Below, piece after piece: positions 1 to 12,934 of a stretch of 64,000 nucleotides of DNA. The notes beneath the pieces were generated by a model. It was given only the letters and a program-made list of their open reading frames with translations. It was not told where the DNA came from and searched no databases. The first letter of the stretch is position 1. Every line of letters starts with the position of its first letter. The stretch comes from Hyalella azteca. Its lineage: Eukaryota; Arthropoda; Malacostraca; Amphipoda; Hyalellidae. The stretch covers positions 1 through 64,000 of the forward strand of contig NW_025947338.1 of assembly GCF_000764305.2 (NCBI RefSeq), in the 5' to 3' direction. The position numbers and the translations under genes were made by a program.

Positions 1-3000
1 GAATTTAAATTGTCATTACACACCTTCAGAAGCAGTGACGTGATGAAAACAATATCATGGCAATATCAAAATTCAGGTACTTCAAAGTTTTTGCAAATGT
101 AAACAGTCGCACTACGAAAAGCAGAAGCGGATATAGGGTTCAGTGATACAAACTAAATTGGGTATGAAAACTCAACCGTATGTGGCCACTTCTTAGCAGT
201 TGCTGTTCAAACTACCGAGAGCAAATTTTTATCATCATAAAAATGTCTTAGAAATAATATATTGCTCTCCCAAAGTTCTCCTAGCACCGAATAAGAAAAC
301 TTGAAAACAACAGGAAAACAGTGACATGAAAGCAGATTTTTTTAGATGCAATTTTATAGATGCAAAATCAAGACGCAACAAATAAAATCCAACAGTGATG
401 TAGCAAATTCAATTTAAACTTCAAGATGAGGTATGCCAACTATCAATGTAAATGTCAAGTAATTATGAAAATACCAAATGATTGAAGTAATAGGATAATA
501 TACAATGATTATATAGGCGCAAAATATGGATAACGACAAGAAATCCGCTGCGTATTTTTTCAGTTTAAGTAATGCATTCGAGGGCAAACTAAAGTTGTTT
601 CGTAGTCGGAGGAAGTAAGCTATGCTTTACCAGAAGATCACGAAGTGTGTGCAGAACGAGAAATATCAGTAGCCTGATTCGAGATTTTCTGACATGAAAT
701 GAAGCCGAAAAATTCAAGGTAGCTGCTCCAAGTGATTTCAAGATAGAAGAGAGTCCATATGTGCGCTGTTTGATGGCTCATTCAACAAACACATCAAGAA
801 CGGAGCAAACATTTTATGAAAGCTTCGACAAACAAGGCCACTGACCATCAAAAGTCGTCGTTTGAATGGAAACGTCAGTAAGTCGTTCATGACCTGCCAC
901 CCCACAAACGCCAGGTCCGAGTCTCATGCGGAGAATGTAACTTCGCAGGGCGAATTATCGATTATTAAAAAATAACTCACGCCATTTTACATCGCGAAAT
1001 ATTATAATTGAGTTTTTTATCAATGCCGACTTACGCGTACGGCGTGAAAAGTCGGCCTAGTAAAGCATCTTTTCTTTTTTCATAAGGATGTATCTATATG
1101 AAAACGTACTGAACAAATTAATCAGAAAACCCTCATCATTACAACGAGCAAAATAACTAACGTTGAACGTATACGTGGGCAATGATTGTACTTGTGTATT
1201 TGCACAATTTGCGAACCCATGTAAAGACTACTGCATATTCAGCAGCTAAAAACTTTAGCAGAAGCGTGTCTTTGCTTCTGATGTTGGCGCGCGCCCCGAC
1301 CCTCAAGCCTATCTTTGTGGACAAACCCGTTCTCTCATTCCTAATGTTATTCCTACCTGAATCGTAGAGCGAAACGTGGCTAGCGTTAATGAAGCGTGTC
1401 GCGGAAGCTAATGGTGTTGACGTAAGAAGCTCCTAATGCGTCCTCACTACCGGGCGCGCCAGACGCACGATCGCGCCATTGACACAGCCATCACTGGAAT
1501 TTTTGCGATCGGTCTCCTTGATTGCGTTCGCGAGCGAAGCTTGCAAAAATCAATTCTCAAAAGAAGCATTTTTACTAATGGAAATTCCTTTAATTGAGTC
1601 TTTCCCGAAAGGAAGACTTCTCTGGAGCGTTCATCCGTGATGGTTTCGCAGCAGAATATCTCTGGCATGACTTGATATTTTGGTGTACAGTCGAATTCGC
1701 AAGTTGCAAGTTGGCGTATGTCATCCTGCCAATAATTTTGATATATATCGTATAAAATGTTTTGTAAATGATCAACATCAGCCTGAGAAATCTATAAATC
1801 TCACATTCTTTAAGTTGCATTTAGATTATCACTAAAAGCCCAAAACTTAAACGGGAATACTTTATTCAATTACAGTATACAACCTTTGTTGTCCGTGTGT
1901 ATTTTGTTCCCTTCAAATCGACTGTCCAGTTCTTAAAAGCGCAACTGTAAATCGATTCAGTCTGAATTGAAAAACTTTATGGATATTTTTAAAATATATA
2001 AATAAATAACGAGAAAATTTTTAAATAGATAAATAACTAAATTATTAATTACGAATAAGAGCTATCTCTAATTTGTGCTACTCGTATATTAAAATTTTTT
2101 AATATTAATCTCATATACGTAGTTAAATTATGAATACGCAATCACTAATGAATTGCGTGACAATTATAATATCAATATTCATATCATTACATGAAAAATA
2201 TCATAACTTAAATCATTAATGAATGATAGCATTATTTCAAATCATTATATCATTATAGTCAATATTACTCAAATATCTGTATCAGAGTTGCCTAGCAAGG
2301 GCTCGAATGCTCCATTAGACCGTCTGATCATTTTATACATTTTCTCACAATTATTAGAGTATTTGAAGAATCGAGAATTCTTTTAATTTTTTATTTTAAA
2401 TGAACTGGTATTTGGAGAAAGGGCTTATTTCCATAGCCAGGCAATATGTATATTTATATTTCCGTCTAATAGCAATCATATCATGAGCCATTATCCCCGA
2501 TCAAAACCTATACCTAATATTATTACTTCGAATACAAACTGAACACTAATTTCTTGTCACGGATTTGTATACGTCAAGTGAATGGCACAACATATCAAAC
2601 AATAAATAATAAAAGGTCATTATTTTAATGAAACCGCCTACTAAATACGACATACTTTGTTCTACCTTTGTGGACAGTAACAAGAATACGTGCAGGCGTG
2701 AAACTACCTATTTGCATTCACTAACTTTGAAGATGGTCAAGTTTCATTCTTTTGTTATGAAGATGAGACTATATTCTATGACTTTAAAAAAACGATGAAT
2801 TAAAAAATAACAGCAATTAGGTTACGGTATTGAATTAAAGTCTCATAAATTTTTCGATGCGAATTTTAAATCAGTACGAGTCGGTATGTAGGCTGCTAAT
2901 GAATCAAACACGAATAATTTTTCTACACAAAGAATGTGAGCATCGTTGTAATAGCTAATACGTGTCTTTGCGTCATGTTGTTAAATAACATCGACAAATT

Positions 3001-5387
3001 GGTCAATTGGTCTCAATTGGTCTTACTGATCGAGTGGAACGCTCAATGCTCATGTATCCTTTTTCTATAAGACCAGGGCTTTCGACAGAATAAGCTTGGA
3101 ATACCGAACATTTAGACAATAATCCGCTTTATTTGCCCAAACTCAGCTCATTTTGGTAATATGTGTTTAAAATTACGTTCGCAGATACAACATTGACGTC
3201 ATGTTACTGCGGCATCCAGCTGATGAATCGCTCGATCATTGTGGCGTCCATCTACCGTGGTCTAGCAACAAGACATCATTGAATGATCGTCATTTATTGA
3301 GACGTTGCTAGACCATGATTGACTGTCACTGTGACACCTCAATGGACAGTCAGCAAATGACGTAGTGCGACTGGACCGACTCGCTCTCACGGTGCGCGTG
3401 TGGTCCGCGCGAGTAGTACAGTCACCCCACGAAAACTCTCGCTTCGTGACTTGACTTCCCTGCAATAATTTTACATCCCAAATAAAATTTGATGTGTTCA
3501 GTAAATTAACACTAATGAAACTACTGTATGTTATGGGTATATATTAATACTAGTCATACAAAATCTATGGTAAGTTTAAATGATGATAATTACAGACTCA
3601 AAGTTTCTCAAGAACTCATAAATATGGTAAGATATTTAATAACTGAATTGACGCGTTAATTGACACATTGCTGGAATCAGCTATGAATATAAAGTTCTAA
3701 TAACGTAATCGAAAAATTTCAGCGACTGTCCTTTTAGGTTCCCATCTGATGCCTGAGCTGACAAATATCTTGTAATCTTCCTTAATCGAGGTAAACCAAA
3801 TGCCACTGTCCCACTGTAATTACACTTGCAATTGGCGCTCCTGAAGCGAAAATAACCCAAGATGAAGGCATTTCTGCCTTAAAGACACAATTTTCTACTG
3901 AGTGTACGAAATTGGCAAATTTACTCCCATAGAATTAGGTCTCGTGAGCAAGATGTTGTTCCTTGGAGTCATTATAGGATGCTTGACTTCACGGTCACGT
4001 TCCTGGGACACCGACCTGAGGCCATCAGGAGACTGCCCACAGGAAATTGCGTCCAGGGATTCGATGTTTCCGTGAAATTCATTCGTTAATAGTATTGTAA
4101 TGAGCGTCGCGCCTATGTAAGTATGCGCTGACGAAACGCTGCTAGTTTTTCATATAGTAAACGATTAATTGTGTTTCCTCTTATTCCTGTTCTAATTTTT
4201 TGAAAAAAAAACATAAATGCTTGGGATCATTGCTGCGAATTTCATCGCAGTTAAAATGATATAAATAGGTTTTAAAACCAATGGCAATGTTATACCCAAC
4301 GCTTTGTGGCAATAATGTTCAAAACATATTGGTTCCACCTCTGAATAACTTGTTTTATTAAAAATTTCTTTACTATTAAACTGTGTTGTAAAGACTACTC
4401 TTAATTAAAGTTTGATTGATTCTCAATATGTAAATCAACCATCCATCTCGTGTTCTTCAAGTGCATTATTTGCTTCCCAGACCTTTCGTATAGTATTTAT
4501 TAAAATTAGGCAATTAGGCACATCTAGATCACTATAAACATTTCAATGATATCCTGTTGGTCGTCGAGCAGTACAAGACCAGCTACAAAAATCATTTAAC
4601 AAATATGTGTATACTTCGTGTTAATTCATACTTCGTTCTAAAAAAAACAATTAATGAACATCGTAGTGTGCTCATCTATTGGAATTTAGGTGTAAAATTT
4701 TCGGTATTCTTTTCTTAATGCATTATCTTAGTCAAGAAACAAATGAACTCTTTACTATGTTGTTGAATTTTAGAAAATTATTCAACAGAGATTACTACTG
4801 TATTCAATAAGTAGAGGAGTGGTATAGTTCATCGTCATGCATGCTCGAATTTGTATCGCAGGATAAGGGTGCGTAGCAAAAAAGGATATACCAGAGGCAG
4901 AGCAGGAAAATTTTGCGAAAGGTTCAGTGAAGCGCTTCTTCTTCTTTTTTTTTAAACGAAATAAAATAATTGAAGACGTGGGTTTATAATTTGGGAGAAG
5001 GAGGATTATCGACAATTGGAAATATTTAGTTCGTTAGTGTCAAATGCTTTTTGCTTATTTTCTAGCTAGTAAAATGTTTTTTTATTATGCAAACTGATAG
5101 AATTCTTTCTATGCCTATGTCGTTATTGGCATTTAAAGTAAAACATTAACAGGGAGGTTAAAATTTTCGTATCACTTCTTCGACTGGAGATATTTCATAT
5201 CATTTTTTCATGGTCGAATATCAGGAATTTCAATTTCAAGAAATGGTCAATAATAGTTGGAGCAAAATGTAACGGTATTATGAGAGTGAGGTCTGTGATT
5301 AGCCTGTGATTTGTTTAAAATTCAAGTTAAAGGCTCTATACGCTTGTTTCTTTCTTTTGTGTAGGTAGCCTAATTGTATACTGGCTC
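1..5387. other. Non-coding AT-rich interval
   Basis: I see no supportable gene. Open frames here are under 80 codons, lack recognisable motifs and sit in AT-rich sequence. GC-richer patches occur near 1270-1530 and 3190-3470 and could be regulatory or old repeat remnants, but nothing in them identifies a function. One clear inverted repeat (3258-3315) is listed separately. Confidence 0.6.
3258..3315. repeat. 12-bp perfect inverted repeat, 34-bp loop
   Basis: TGGTCTAGCAAC at 3258-3269 is exactly reverse-complemented by GTTGCTAGACCA at 3304-3315. The loop holds a smaller ATGAT/ATCAT-type symmetry. It lies at the start of a locally GC-richer patch. It could be a small hairpin-forming element or the ends of a short insertion; no coding content is seen. 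Confidence 0.6.
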
Positions 5388-5775
5388 TTATTCTGCGAAA
5401 TATACTATATACAATGTACTGTATTCTGTGAAATATACTGCATACATTGTACTGTATTCTGTGAAATATACTGTATACTGAGTACTGTATTCTGCGAAAT
5501 ATACTGTATACTGTGTACTGTATTCTGCGAAATATACTGTATACTGTGTACTATATTCTGCGAAACATACTGTATACTGTAGTCTGTGAAATATACTGTA
5601 TACAGAGCTCTGTATTCTGTGAAATATCCTGTATACTATGTACTGTATTTTGCGAAATATATTACATACTGTGTACTGTATTCCCTGTAATATACTGTAA
5701 ACTGTGGATTGTATTCTGTGGAACAAACTGTATATTTTGTAGTGTATTCTTCGAAATATACTATATAAAATAACT
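5388..5775. repeat. 33-bp minisatellite, about 11-12 copies
   Basis: Tandem units of the type GTATTCTGCGAAATATACT recur with start points at 5421, 5454, 5487, 5520 and 5553, a 33-bp period, then continue in more diverged and slightly shorter units to about 5775. Because 33 is a multiple of three, long repetitive open frames appear on both strands (145 codons on the minus strand, 86 on the plus). These are by-products of the repeat and not genes. Confidence 0.9.
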
Positions 5776-7012
5776 TCTAAACAAAAGAGATGATTGGAAA
5801 AATGATTTTTATGAATTGAAAGCATTTATGATTTATGAATGTCACTTCAGATTTAAAAAAATCATAGGATCGTCGTACTTTTCAGGAAAACATTTGACAA
5901 TTTATTTAATTTGTTTGCCAATATAAGTATGAATCATTAAAAAAAATAATATTAGCTTCCTCACGCACTTAGGACGGCAGTAGATGCATTTTACTGACAT
6001 CTGGAGAACATCATGATGAATAATACGGTATTTCTTCCCAGAAATATAGATATGGTTATTTCCTGACCCATATGTTAGTGGTACACGCGAACTCTTGAAG
6101 ATTGAATTTCATTTGAGGCAAAGACACCGTATCCCGACCGTCTTCCTCGTGTTGTTTTTGTTCCCGATGTTAAACTTTAATGCTAGTACTTATAGGCTGA
6201 TGGCATCCTTTTAATGCTCTTTAATAAGCAACCAAACTGAATACGGTTCATGCAGGTACTCATCTACGTCGAGAATGAAACGAAACGCCATCACCGTTAC
6301 ACCCAAGAAACACCGAAGACGTTTCCCCGAAAGGACGTTTAGAGTTGTGCAACGCTAGCGTTACGTCAGTGTTCGAGGAAAGGTGCGTCGGCGCTATACG
6401 GAGTAGCCAAACGAAAGTAGAGGCGGTCTCACCACGCATCCTATGCAACACGTCGGTAACATGAGAATGGGTAGAGATATTTCGTCATCTGTTGGAGCCA
6501 TTGTATCTAATACTTTGTAAATGGTTTATCCGTGATATGGTAACGATTTATGGTGACGATTACAATTTTGACTAAGATAGAGTGATTTTGATGATATGCT
6601 TTCTAACTAAGAATTGTTCAAAGAACGAAAATTTAATAATACTATGACGCGTTATCTGGCCATCTCTCACATCACGCTCAATTTTTCAAGAAAGAAATAT
6701 TACAGGATAGTAAACAATCGTGTAATGTGAGGTCGATAGATAGTTATGGGCTTCGTATGTCGACGAGAAAATTCGAATAAATCTTGATGAATGGATTTTT
6801 GAGCTAAGGTTAGGTAATAACGAATTAACGAACTACTACTTACCTTAAAACATGATTATCTTGAATCACGTTCGTTTCAATCCACTTTTCATACATATTT
6901 TAGATGTTTTATATTTAATGCAGTTCATATAATATGTCTCCGTAGAAACTCGGTCTTCTGAATTTTACAAATTACATTTAGACTTAATTGCAATAATTTT
7001 TTCGAAATGAAC
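5776..7012. other. Non-coding interval
   Basis: No gene seen. A modestly GC-richer stretch lies around 6260-6450, with one meaningless 63-codon minus-strand frame. No repeats of note. Confidence 0.5.
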
Positions 7013-7220
7013 TAGGACACCCGAGATGAGACGAGAAATTACCGGAAAAAAATAACGGGACAGAGGGTCAAATTTGTCCCGGAATAAACGTATGAACCGA
7101 GACAAGACTTGTGTCCCGGACTTCAAAACTATATAGTGTCCCTGTAATTATGAAACGATACGAGAAAGATAGATATGAAAAGAGACGAGATATTTCTCAA
7201 ATATTCAAGGCGAAACAAGA
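7013..7220 (+). repeat. GAGAC-rich degenerate block (left)
   Basis: Degenerate repeats of GAGACGAGA, CGGGACA and GAAACGA type words fill this stretch, for example GAGATGAGACGAGAAATTAC near 7023. The complementary pattern (GTCTC-rich) occurs at 8820-9070, so the two blocks form a loose inverted pair about 1.6 kb apart. Confidence 0.5.
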
Positions 7221-7803
7221 TAATCCTTTCCATACGGAAACGAAACGTTCCAAACGTTGGAGTCAGGAATACCATTCTTAAATATTCAAGGCGAAACAAA
7301 ATAACGCGTATACTATACTAATAATACTATACGAAAACGCGTATAGTAAGTAGTGATACGCGTAAAGTAATACCAAGTTAATCATTGATTGTTAATGAGC
7401 AATTGGCCGTCATGGGCAGATTCGGCGAAATTTGTTTGCCGAACTAATTTGGCAATTAATTCAGTGGGCAGACTTGACGATGTATGGCTGAATATTTAGT
7501 AAATGATGTTGCTGTTGAGCGTTTAATCGAGCACGACGGGAAACAAACAAGTTGAGCTTAATGATATCATCCCGAGTCGGTGACGCAGTGTCGATTGGTC
7601 AGCCGCTTAATAGAATGTGGATTGGTTTTTTCAAGCCCCGCAAGACGTCACAAATCAAAAGTGGTAACTGGAAATATTTTGAGGAGCACAGAACAGGCGA
7701 GACCCATGATGGCCGAGGTACTACTTATAGTACTTAATCAGGCCAAAGGTCGTCGTAAACTTTCTGGCGATTTTTATAAGTTCAACGTTGGCAACACATT
7801 GGG
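7221..7803. other. Non-coding interval with short unassigned frames
   Basis: Two overlapping plus-strand frames (7552-7737 and 7580-7843, 61 and 87 codons) lie here between the GAGAC and GTCTC blocks. Neither shows a domain, splice-site framing or family resemblance that I recognise. They may be remnants of a mobile element, but this is not supported beyond their position. Confidence 0.3.
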
Positions 7804-7853
7804 CATGGGTAGACCCATGGTTGAATTAATACATATGTATTAATTCAACCATG
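7804..7853. repeat. Two abutting palindromes, one perfect over 38 bp
   Basis: CATGGGT-AG-ACCCATG (7804-7819) overlaps a perfect 38-bp palindrome (7816-7853) that begins CATGGTTGAATTAAT and is centred on ACATATGT. Both could extrude as cruciforms. No gene is associated; the element sits midway between the oppositely oriented GAGAC/GTCTC blocks. Confidence 0.85.
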
Positions 7854-8300
7854 AAAGGCTGAAGAATTATAATGCCGGTCTAAACAGACTGGGATGTGGC
7901 ATTAGACGAACTGGAGAACATCTACAATGGAGATAGAGCTTTATTTAATTTTAAAAGCCGATGCTTACTTGAGAATATCGTACGTATACGTCGTAACTTT
8001 TGATGTCGGTTAACCAAAGGCAAAGTTTACACCCAAGCAAAGCAATGCCATCACCACCTGTAGGCTACCGCAGCCGAGAGTAATTAGTCCCAACCAAGGG
8101 GAGAACGTACAAGCTTATGCACTCTGAACTTGTTCGTTGGACCTCTCCAGTCATTTAATTTTACAACATGGATTGCTATAAAAGAAGCATAATTGTTTCC
8201 CTGGCAGATGTCTCGGAAAAACTTCTTGGCTTGAAGTAGGGTAATATAACGGACACCTACTGGCCGCTACTCGCTATTAACCCCTGAAGCAGGCAATACC

Positions 8301-8420
8301 CCTGTACATGAGGCCACTAGCCTGTACACGAGGCCATTTTGTACACTCACGAGGCCAGTGTACCTTTGTGTACACTCACGAGGCCTTGTGTACATAAATT
8401 AGCCTGTACACGAGGCTACT
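8301..8420 (+). repeat. TGTACACGAGGCC short-repeat cluster
   Basis: Five variants of TGTACACGAGGCC occur at about 8303, 8323, 8340, 8369 and 8405. Two of them carry an extra TCAC insertion (TGTACACTCACGAGGCC). Spacing is irregular (20, 17, 29 and 36 bp), so this is a clustered motif and not a simple tandem array. Confidence 0.75.
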
Positions 8421-8819
8421 AGTCACGATTATTACTGATCGTAGCTTAAATCGAAAGCGAAGCAGGGCAAAAATTAGCGTCTATTCCTACCATGGAGTCT
8501 GACTATTAATTAGGTGTGTTTCATGTTTCATGCAGATCCGTTCAGAACTGAGGGACAAGCGAGCGTTTGGTTGCGTGAAAATTTTTTTTTTGTTTTAATC
8601 GGAAACGAATTGACTTAGAAATCTGCCAATAATTCCTACCGCTGTTCACTTATAATAATTATTTACTCATTCAATTTCCCCCTGGCCCTTCAAATTTGCT
8701 AGTTTGGAATTGCGATGTCATTTTACATAGTAATATACCAGCAACGTTCCAAACCGACAAAATGTTGATCAGATAATGTTTGAAACATTTCATTATTCTA
8801 ATTACACATTAATCCATAA

Positions 8820-9070
8820 CTATTATATCTCGTTCTGTCTCGCTATGTCTCGTTATGTCGCACTGTCTCTCGCTCTGTCGAGCGAGATGTCTCACTATGT
8901 CTCGTTATAAAAGAGGAAAATTCCGGGAAATTTTAAAACTCATATTTTAACCGAGACGCCTCGTCTCGTCTCGTCTCGGTATTGTCCCGTAATTCCCACG
9001 GAGTGCCAGAAATTGTCATGATTTTTAATGCAATCCAAAACAAGGCCTGTTGTCTCGTCTCGTTTCGAAT
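8820..9070 (-). repeat. GTCTC-rich degenerate block (right)
   Basis: Runs of CTCGTTCTGTCTCGCTATG at 8830-8900 and tandem TCGTCTCGTCTCG near 8960 form the reverse-complement counterpart of the GAGAC block at 7013-7220. It ends near GTCTCGTTTCG at about 9055. It is best described as one arm of a possible fold-back or composite repeat. Confidence 0.5.
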
Positions 9071-10057
9071 GGAAAAAAATACCACCAAACGCAGGAGTCT
9101 AATTACATTGTTGGATTTTGGGAGACTATGGGAGGTTCATTTTCGTGGTACTCCCATTTTTATATGCAATACTCCAGGCCTCAATAGCAAGACACTGCTA
9201 TGATAATTATAGAGATATGGTCAGTGTTTGAACAAACGCCCCTGAAAAAAAATCGCAAAAAATTGTGACTGAGAAGCCAGAATTTAAGATAATGAGCACA
9301 GGCGTGTATGGTCATCGGACTGCCATCGAAAAATTCAATGTCAAATGTTATTCCCAATCAGACTTTAGAAGCACATCGAATAAGCACACTACAATGTATT
9401 TCCCGATAGATAAAGTATTCAAGAGGATAAGAAATGTTACATAAATGATAGAAACAAGTTGAAAGTGAAAAAGATTGCACATAAGGTAATACCGGTGGTC
9501 GCCGGACAGAAGCTGCGCAGCGCGAGGGTATTTTGTAAGCCGGACATGTGCCCCGCTGGCGGGCAAACACGCGTCGCTCACATTGTTCGTTCATCTCAAT
9601 CACTTTCGTTCAAAACAGCGGACTTCTTAATGGGTGTTGCATTAAAACCTTTTGTGTTTCTTCAAATTAACTCACCTGGGTGATTGTCAGGAGTTAGACT
9701 CGCAGCATATCTCAGAGGAAGACTTTGTACCAATCTTTGTTAGTTATGTGTTAGTTTATTCACGCAATAACTCTTGAAATGAAAAGAACGAAGAGTCATG
9801 GAGTGTGGAAGCCTTGAAGCGTAGGCGTCCCATATCATAACGTTCATAACAAGTGATATTCTTTAAATTTATCTCCCGAATGAATCAATGTGTGATACGA
9901 TGAAATTTTTTTAAATTAACGAAATCTAAATTTGTGATCAGTGCTTGAATTCAGACACTTCACCTAACTCATGTATTGATATATCCAAGTAGAATCAAAT
10001 TCGCACTCGCTAAGATCTGACATGAATCGTAGCAGATGGAATTAAGTCAATGCCGTA
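9071..10057. other. Non-coding interval
   Basis: No recognisable gene. Overlapping short frames at 9348-9683 on both strands reflect a locally GC-richer patch (9490-9600) with few stops and show no motif. Confidence 0.5.
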
Positions 10058-10059
10058 AA

Positions 10060-10140
10060 GTTTCGCTCAGGGCTTGGTGGTTGAGTCCGCGACTTGGAAG
10101 CGTGGGAACGATCAAGCTCGTGTCTTCCCAACCCACGTTA
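10060..10140 (+). repeat. Possible tRNA-derived fragment (SINE-like)
   Basis: The segment TTGGTGGTTGAGTCCGCGAC around 10074-10093 resembles a Pol III A box (TGGTTGAGTCCG, 10078-10089), and GATCAAGCTC at 10110-10119 resembles a degenerate B box. The A-to-B start distance is 32 bp, shorter than the roughly 44 bp of a normal tRNA, and no cloverleaf is evident. It is therefore at most a decayed tRNA-like or SINE remnant. Confidence 0.3.
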
Positions 10141-12870
10141 CGCTTCTTTAGAACTGCCTCTACGGAGCTTCTGTTTCTGCTCAACCTTCTGCACTCACGC
10201 CCCTCCTATTACCGACACTCTTAGTCATCATTTTGTTGATGTTTTTTAAGTGGCGCCTGGTAATAATCACAGTGACCAATGTGCGGGTGCTGCTGATCCT
10301 GCTGGTAAGGAGTTGACTAATCGGTTTCGACGAATTAATGCAAATAATCAAGAAGATTGAACGCATTAGTTTGTGCAATTTTGGAGGCTTCCAGTAGAAA
10401 TATACTAGTTGCATTTTTGCTGAGTAAATTTCGCTCAGAGAATAGGAAGATAAAATAATTTATAATATTGCTATTGACTCATTTGAAATTATTAGTGAAT
10501 GTAGACGATAAATTCCCGTATCACTTGATAGGAATAATTTGTTAGAGGATATCATAATAAAAATATATGTCAAAGTAAGGATGTATCAGCAATACCTCAC
10601 CACAATTATCGTTGAAACTTTGCTCTCCTTGTAGGTTGTTTGTCAAAACATCAATAAACGAAAAATAGATCATTAATAAGCTGAGCAATGATAAACTAAT
10701 TAAGGTTGATCCAATGATTTGAAGTGCTAATACGAACATCTCGTGATGATTTTTAAGTCAAATTTTAATTTTCATCTCGCTGCAAAATTTGTGTTGTTTC
10801 TTTCAGGTGCAAAGTAAATGACTTTGGAGTTGCATAACTAAAATTAATTAGACGTTTTGTTATAACTTTCGTGACTTAGCTTAATGCAAAATATTTATCC
10901 CCAATAAAATGCAGGACCTTATCTAACCTATACTAAACTCTTAATTAACTGCTCAATGAATGAATGAATGAATAAACGTTTTTTTGGTGACGACTATATA
11001 TAATATATACTTAACATATAACAAAGTATAGTAACTTTTCTTACTGGGTATCTGAAAATGTTTTACAAAAACGGATACTTAGAAATTTATATATGTAATA
11101 CATCTAAGGTGAATTGCATGTACCTTCGTTGTATATAATTCCATTGAATTCTATTTCTTGCCCATATTTCATAATTTACTTCTTTCGTTCATATGGATGT
11201 TTATCACAGGTTAGCGAAATATTTTTTCTTTGAGTGTCAGTGTCCGGTGCATGCAGTTATAAATACAAGTATAATATTTAATCGTAATCGGCAAAAGTAA
11301 TCGCTAGAACTCATTCATCGCATCTGCACGTGTTTCCCAAGATGCTTCATAGGTTGGGCAGACGTGTCACCTGACACGTTATTCAGCCTCCATTGTAGTT
11401 TTACATCTCGTAATAAAACTCCATCCAAAGGGAATTATTGTGATTGAATGCTGGTGATGAGGAATCTAGGAAAAATAAATTTGGCCGTTACTGTTTCCGG
11501 GAATTTTTGGAAGCACTGGTCTATTCGCCGGCACAATGTGTCCGGTAATCTGTACGAAGCTTTCAATTCGGAGTCTGTGCTACCGGTTCCGCTATGGGCG
11601 TCAAATTGTGACCACTCTTCCGGAGATTAGTTCAGGATCACTGGTTCGGTTTACTATAGTGTCTGATTAGATTTTGATTAAATGTAACTTGACCGTTGCG
11701 ATCAAACGGAACTGATGGCCGTTGCTGTTTGGGGCCTCCATGCAATTTTGAGAGCCGGGCATAGAACGGACTCCAATTTAAACTCATATTTCATTATGCG
11801 TGAGTTTTGTATGAATGAAGTTTAGCCAATTTTAAATTCTGAATAATTGCATGAAATTTTCCACATTAATAAGATACATATTCTTATTTAGATTCAGCTT
11901 CCAAGATCTAACTTGCATTCATATTAAAATACTTGTTTATAACTGAACATAACTAATATAGTGAACAGATGAGAACATTAAAGTGTAGCAGTTCTGAATT
12001 TTAGAGGAAATTATTCCTTATTATCCGTTACGGGAAATCGGAAGCAATAATTTGATCGTATGATATCTATAAAATATTTTTGATGGCACGTTGATTGGTC
12101 TTATTAATTATAACAAACGAAAACTCGTCGATGGCTAATATTCGTTAAGATTTATATACTATGATATCACATTTATATAAATTCTTATGCCTGACAATTT
12201 GAGTTCATATTTCTGCTAAATTTATATTGGATGCTTTATTCTTTTCAACGATTGCAACTTTTCCGAATACATTCGAATATGAGGATCAGCGGAAAATTCA
12301 GGATTCATGAGAAACATTCGACGTTATGAAGGATATTCTGAACGTAATACTTTTTGATGTTGTTACCTTTACCTGTAGGTACAGGTAACCCAGAAGCATA
12401 TATAGGTATAAATTTCCCCAGAGGCATACATTTTTCATATTTCTCAACTCAGTGTACATAACTTATTTGACGACGGTTTGACAAGGTTTCTTATATGGGC
12501 ACGTTTTGAGCGGTTAAATCTTAGGGCTTCCTTGGAGGTCGTGAAGGAGAACAATGCCCCATTTGAGAACTGGTGTGAGGGCCTCTTTTCTTTTGTTTGC
12601 CTTAGGCTTATCTGAGGGTAAATTTTTGCACTCTCACACCCACTTGAGTCTCCCCTCAACAGTCCCTTCTCCATTGCAGCATGCGGAATAATATAATTGA
12701 AGTGAGAAAGTTGAGACCGAGTACAATGTATAGCAAGCATCAATCAACAACCGCTATTTTTATTTTAATTTATTTTTATTATACACAGAATTTTTTAATC
12801 TTTTTTATTGTCCACAAGGTTGCGACGCAGGAACATATTTAATGGAGAATTTATTACTTGAGAGTGCCTA
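10141..12870. other. Non-coding AT-rich interval
   Basis: No supportable gene. It contains a short GAATGAATGAATGAAT run near 10960 and short unmotivated frames, the longest being 99 codons on the minus strand at 12444-12743. That frame shows no signal peptide, domain or splice framing that I recognise. Confidence 0.5.
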
Positions 12871-12934
12871 CACGGACATATGACACTTGTACGTGATCTA
12901 GGCACATGCTGTAGTCAAGGTTATACCCACGTCC
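12871..12934. repeat. 64-bp dispersed repeat, copy 1
   Basis: This segment matches 18981-19044 at 61 of 64 positions in the same orientation, and both copies are free of gaps. The core reads TGACACTTGTACGTGATCTA, followed by GGCACATGCT. The sequence around the two copies is not visibly related, so the homology is confined to this short block. Confidence 0.85.

Noticed and set aside
5388..5825. 145-codon minus-strand ORF with repeated FAEYSTQYTVY-type peptide
   Set aside because: It is a read-through of the 33-bp tandem repeat, whose period is a multiple of three; opposite-strand frames are equally open.
10101..10108. CGTGGGAA Su(H)-like site
   Set aside because: It lies inside a tRNA-like repeat remnant 30 kb from the E(spl) gene; words of this degeneracy are expected several times by chance in 64 kb.
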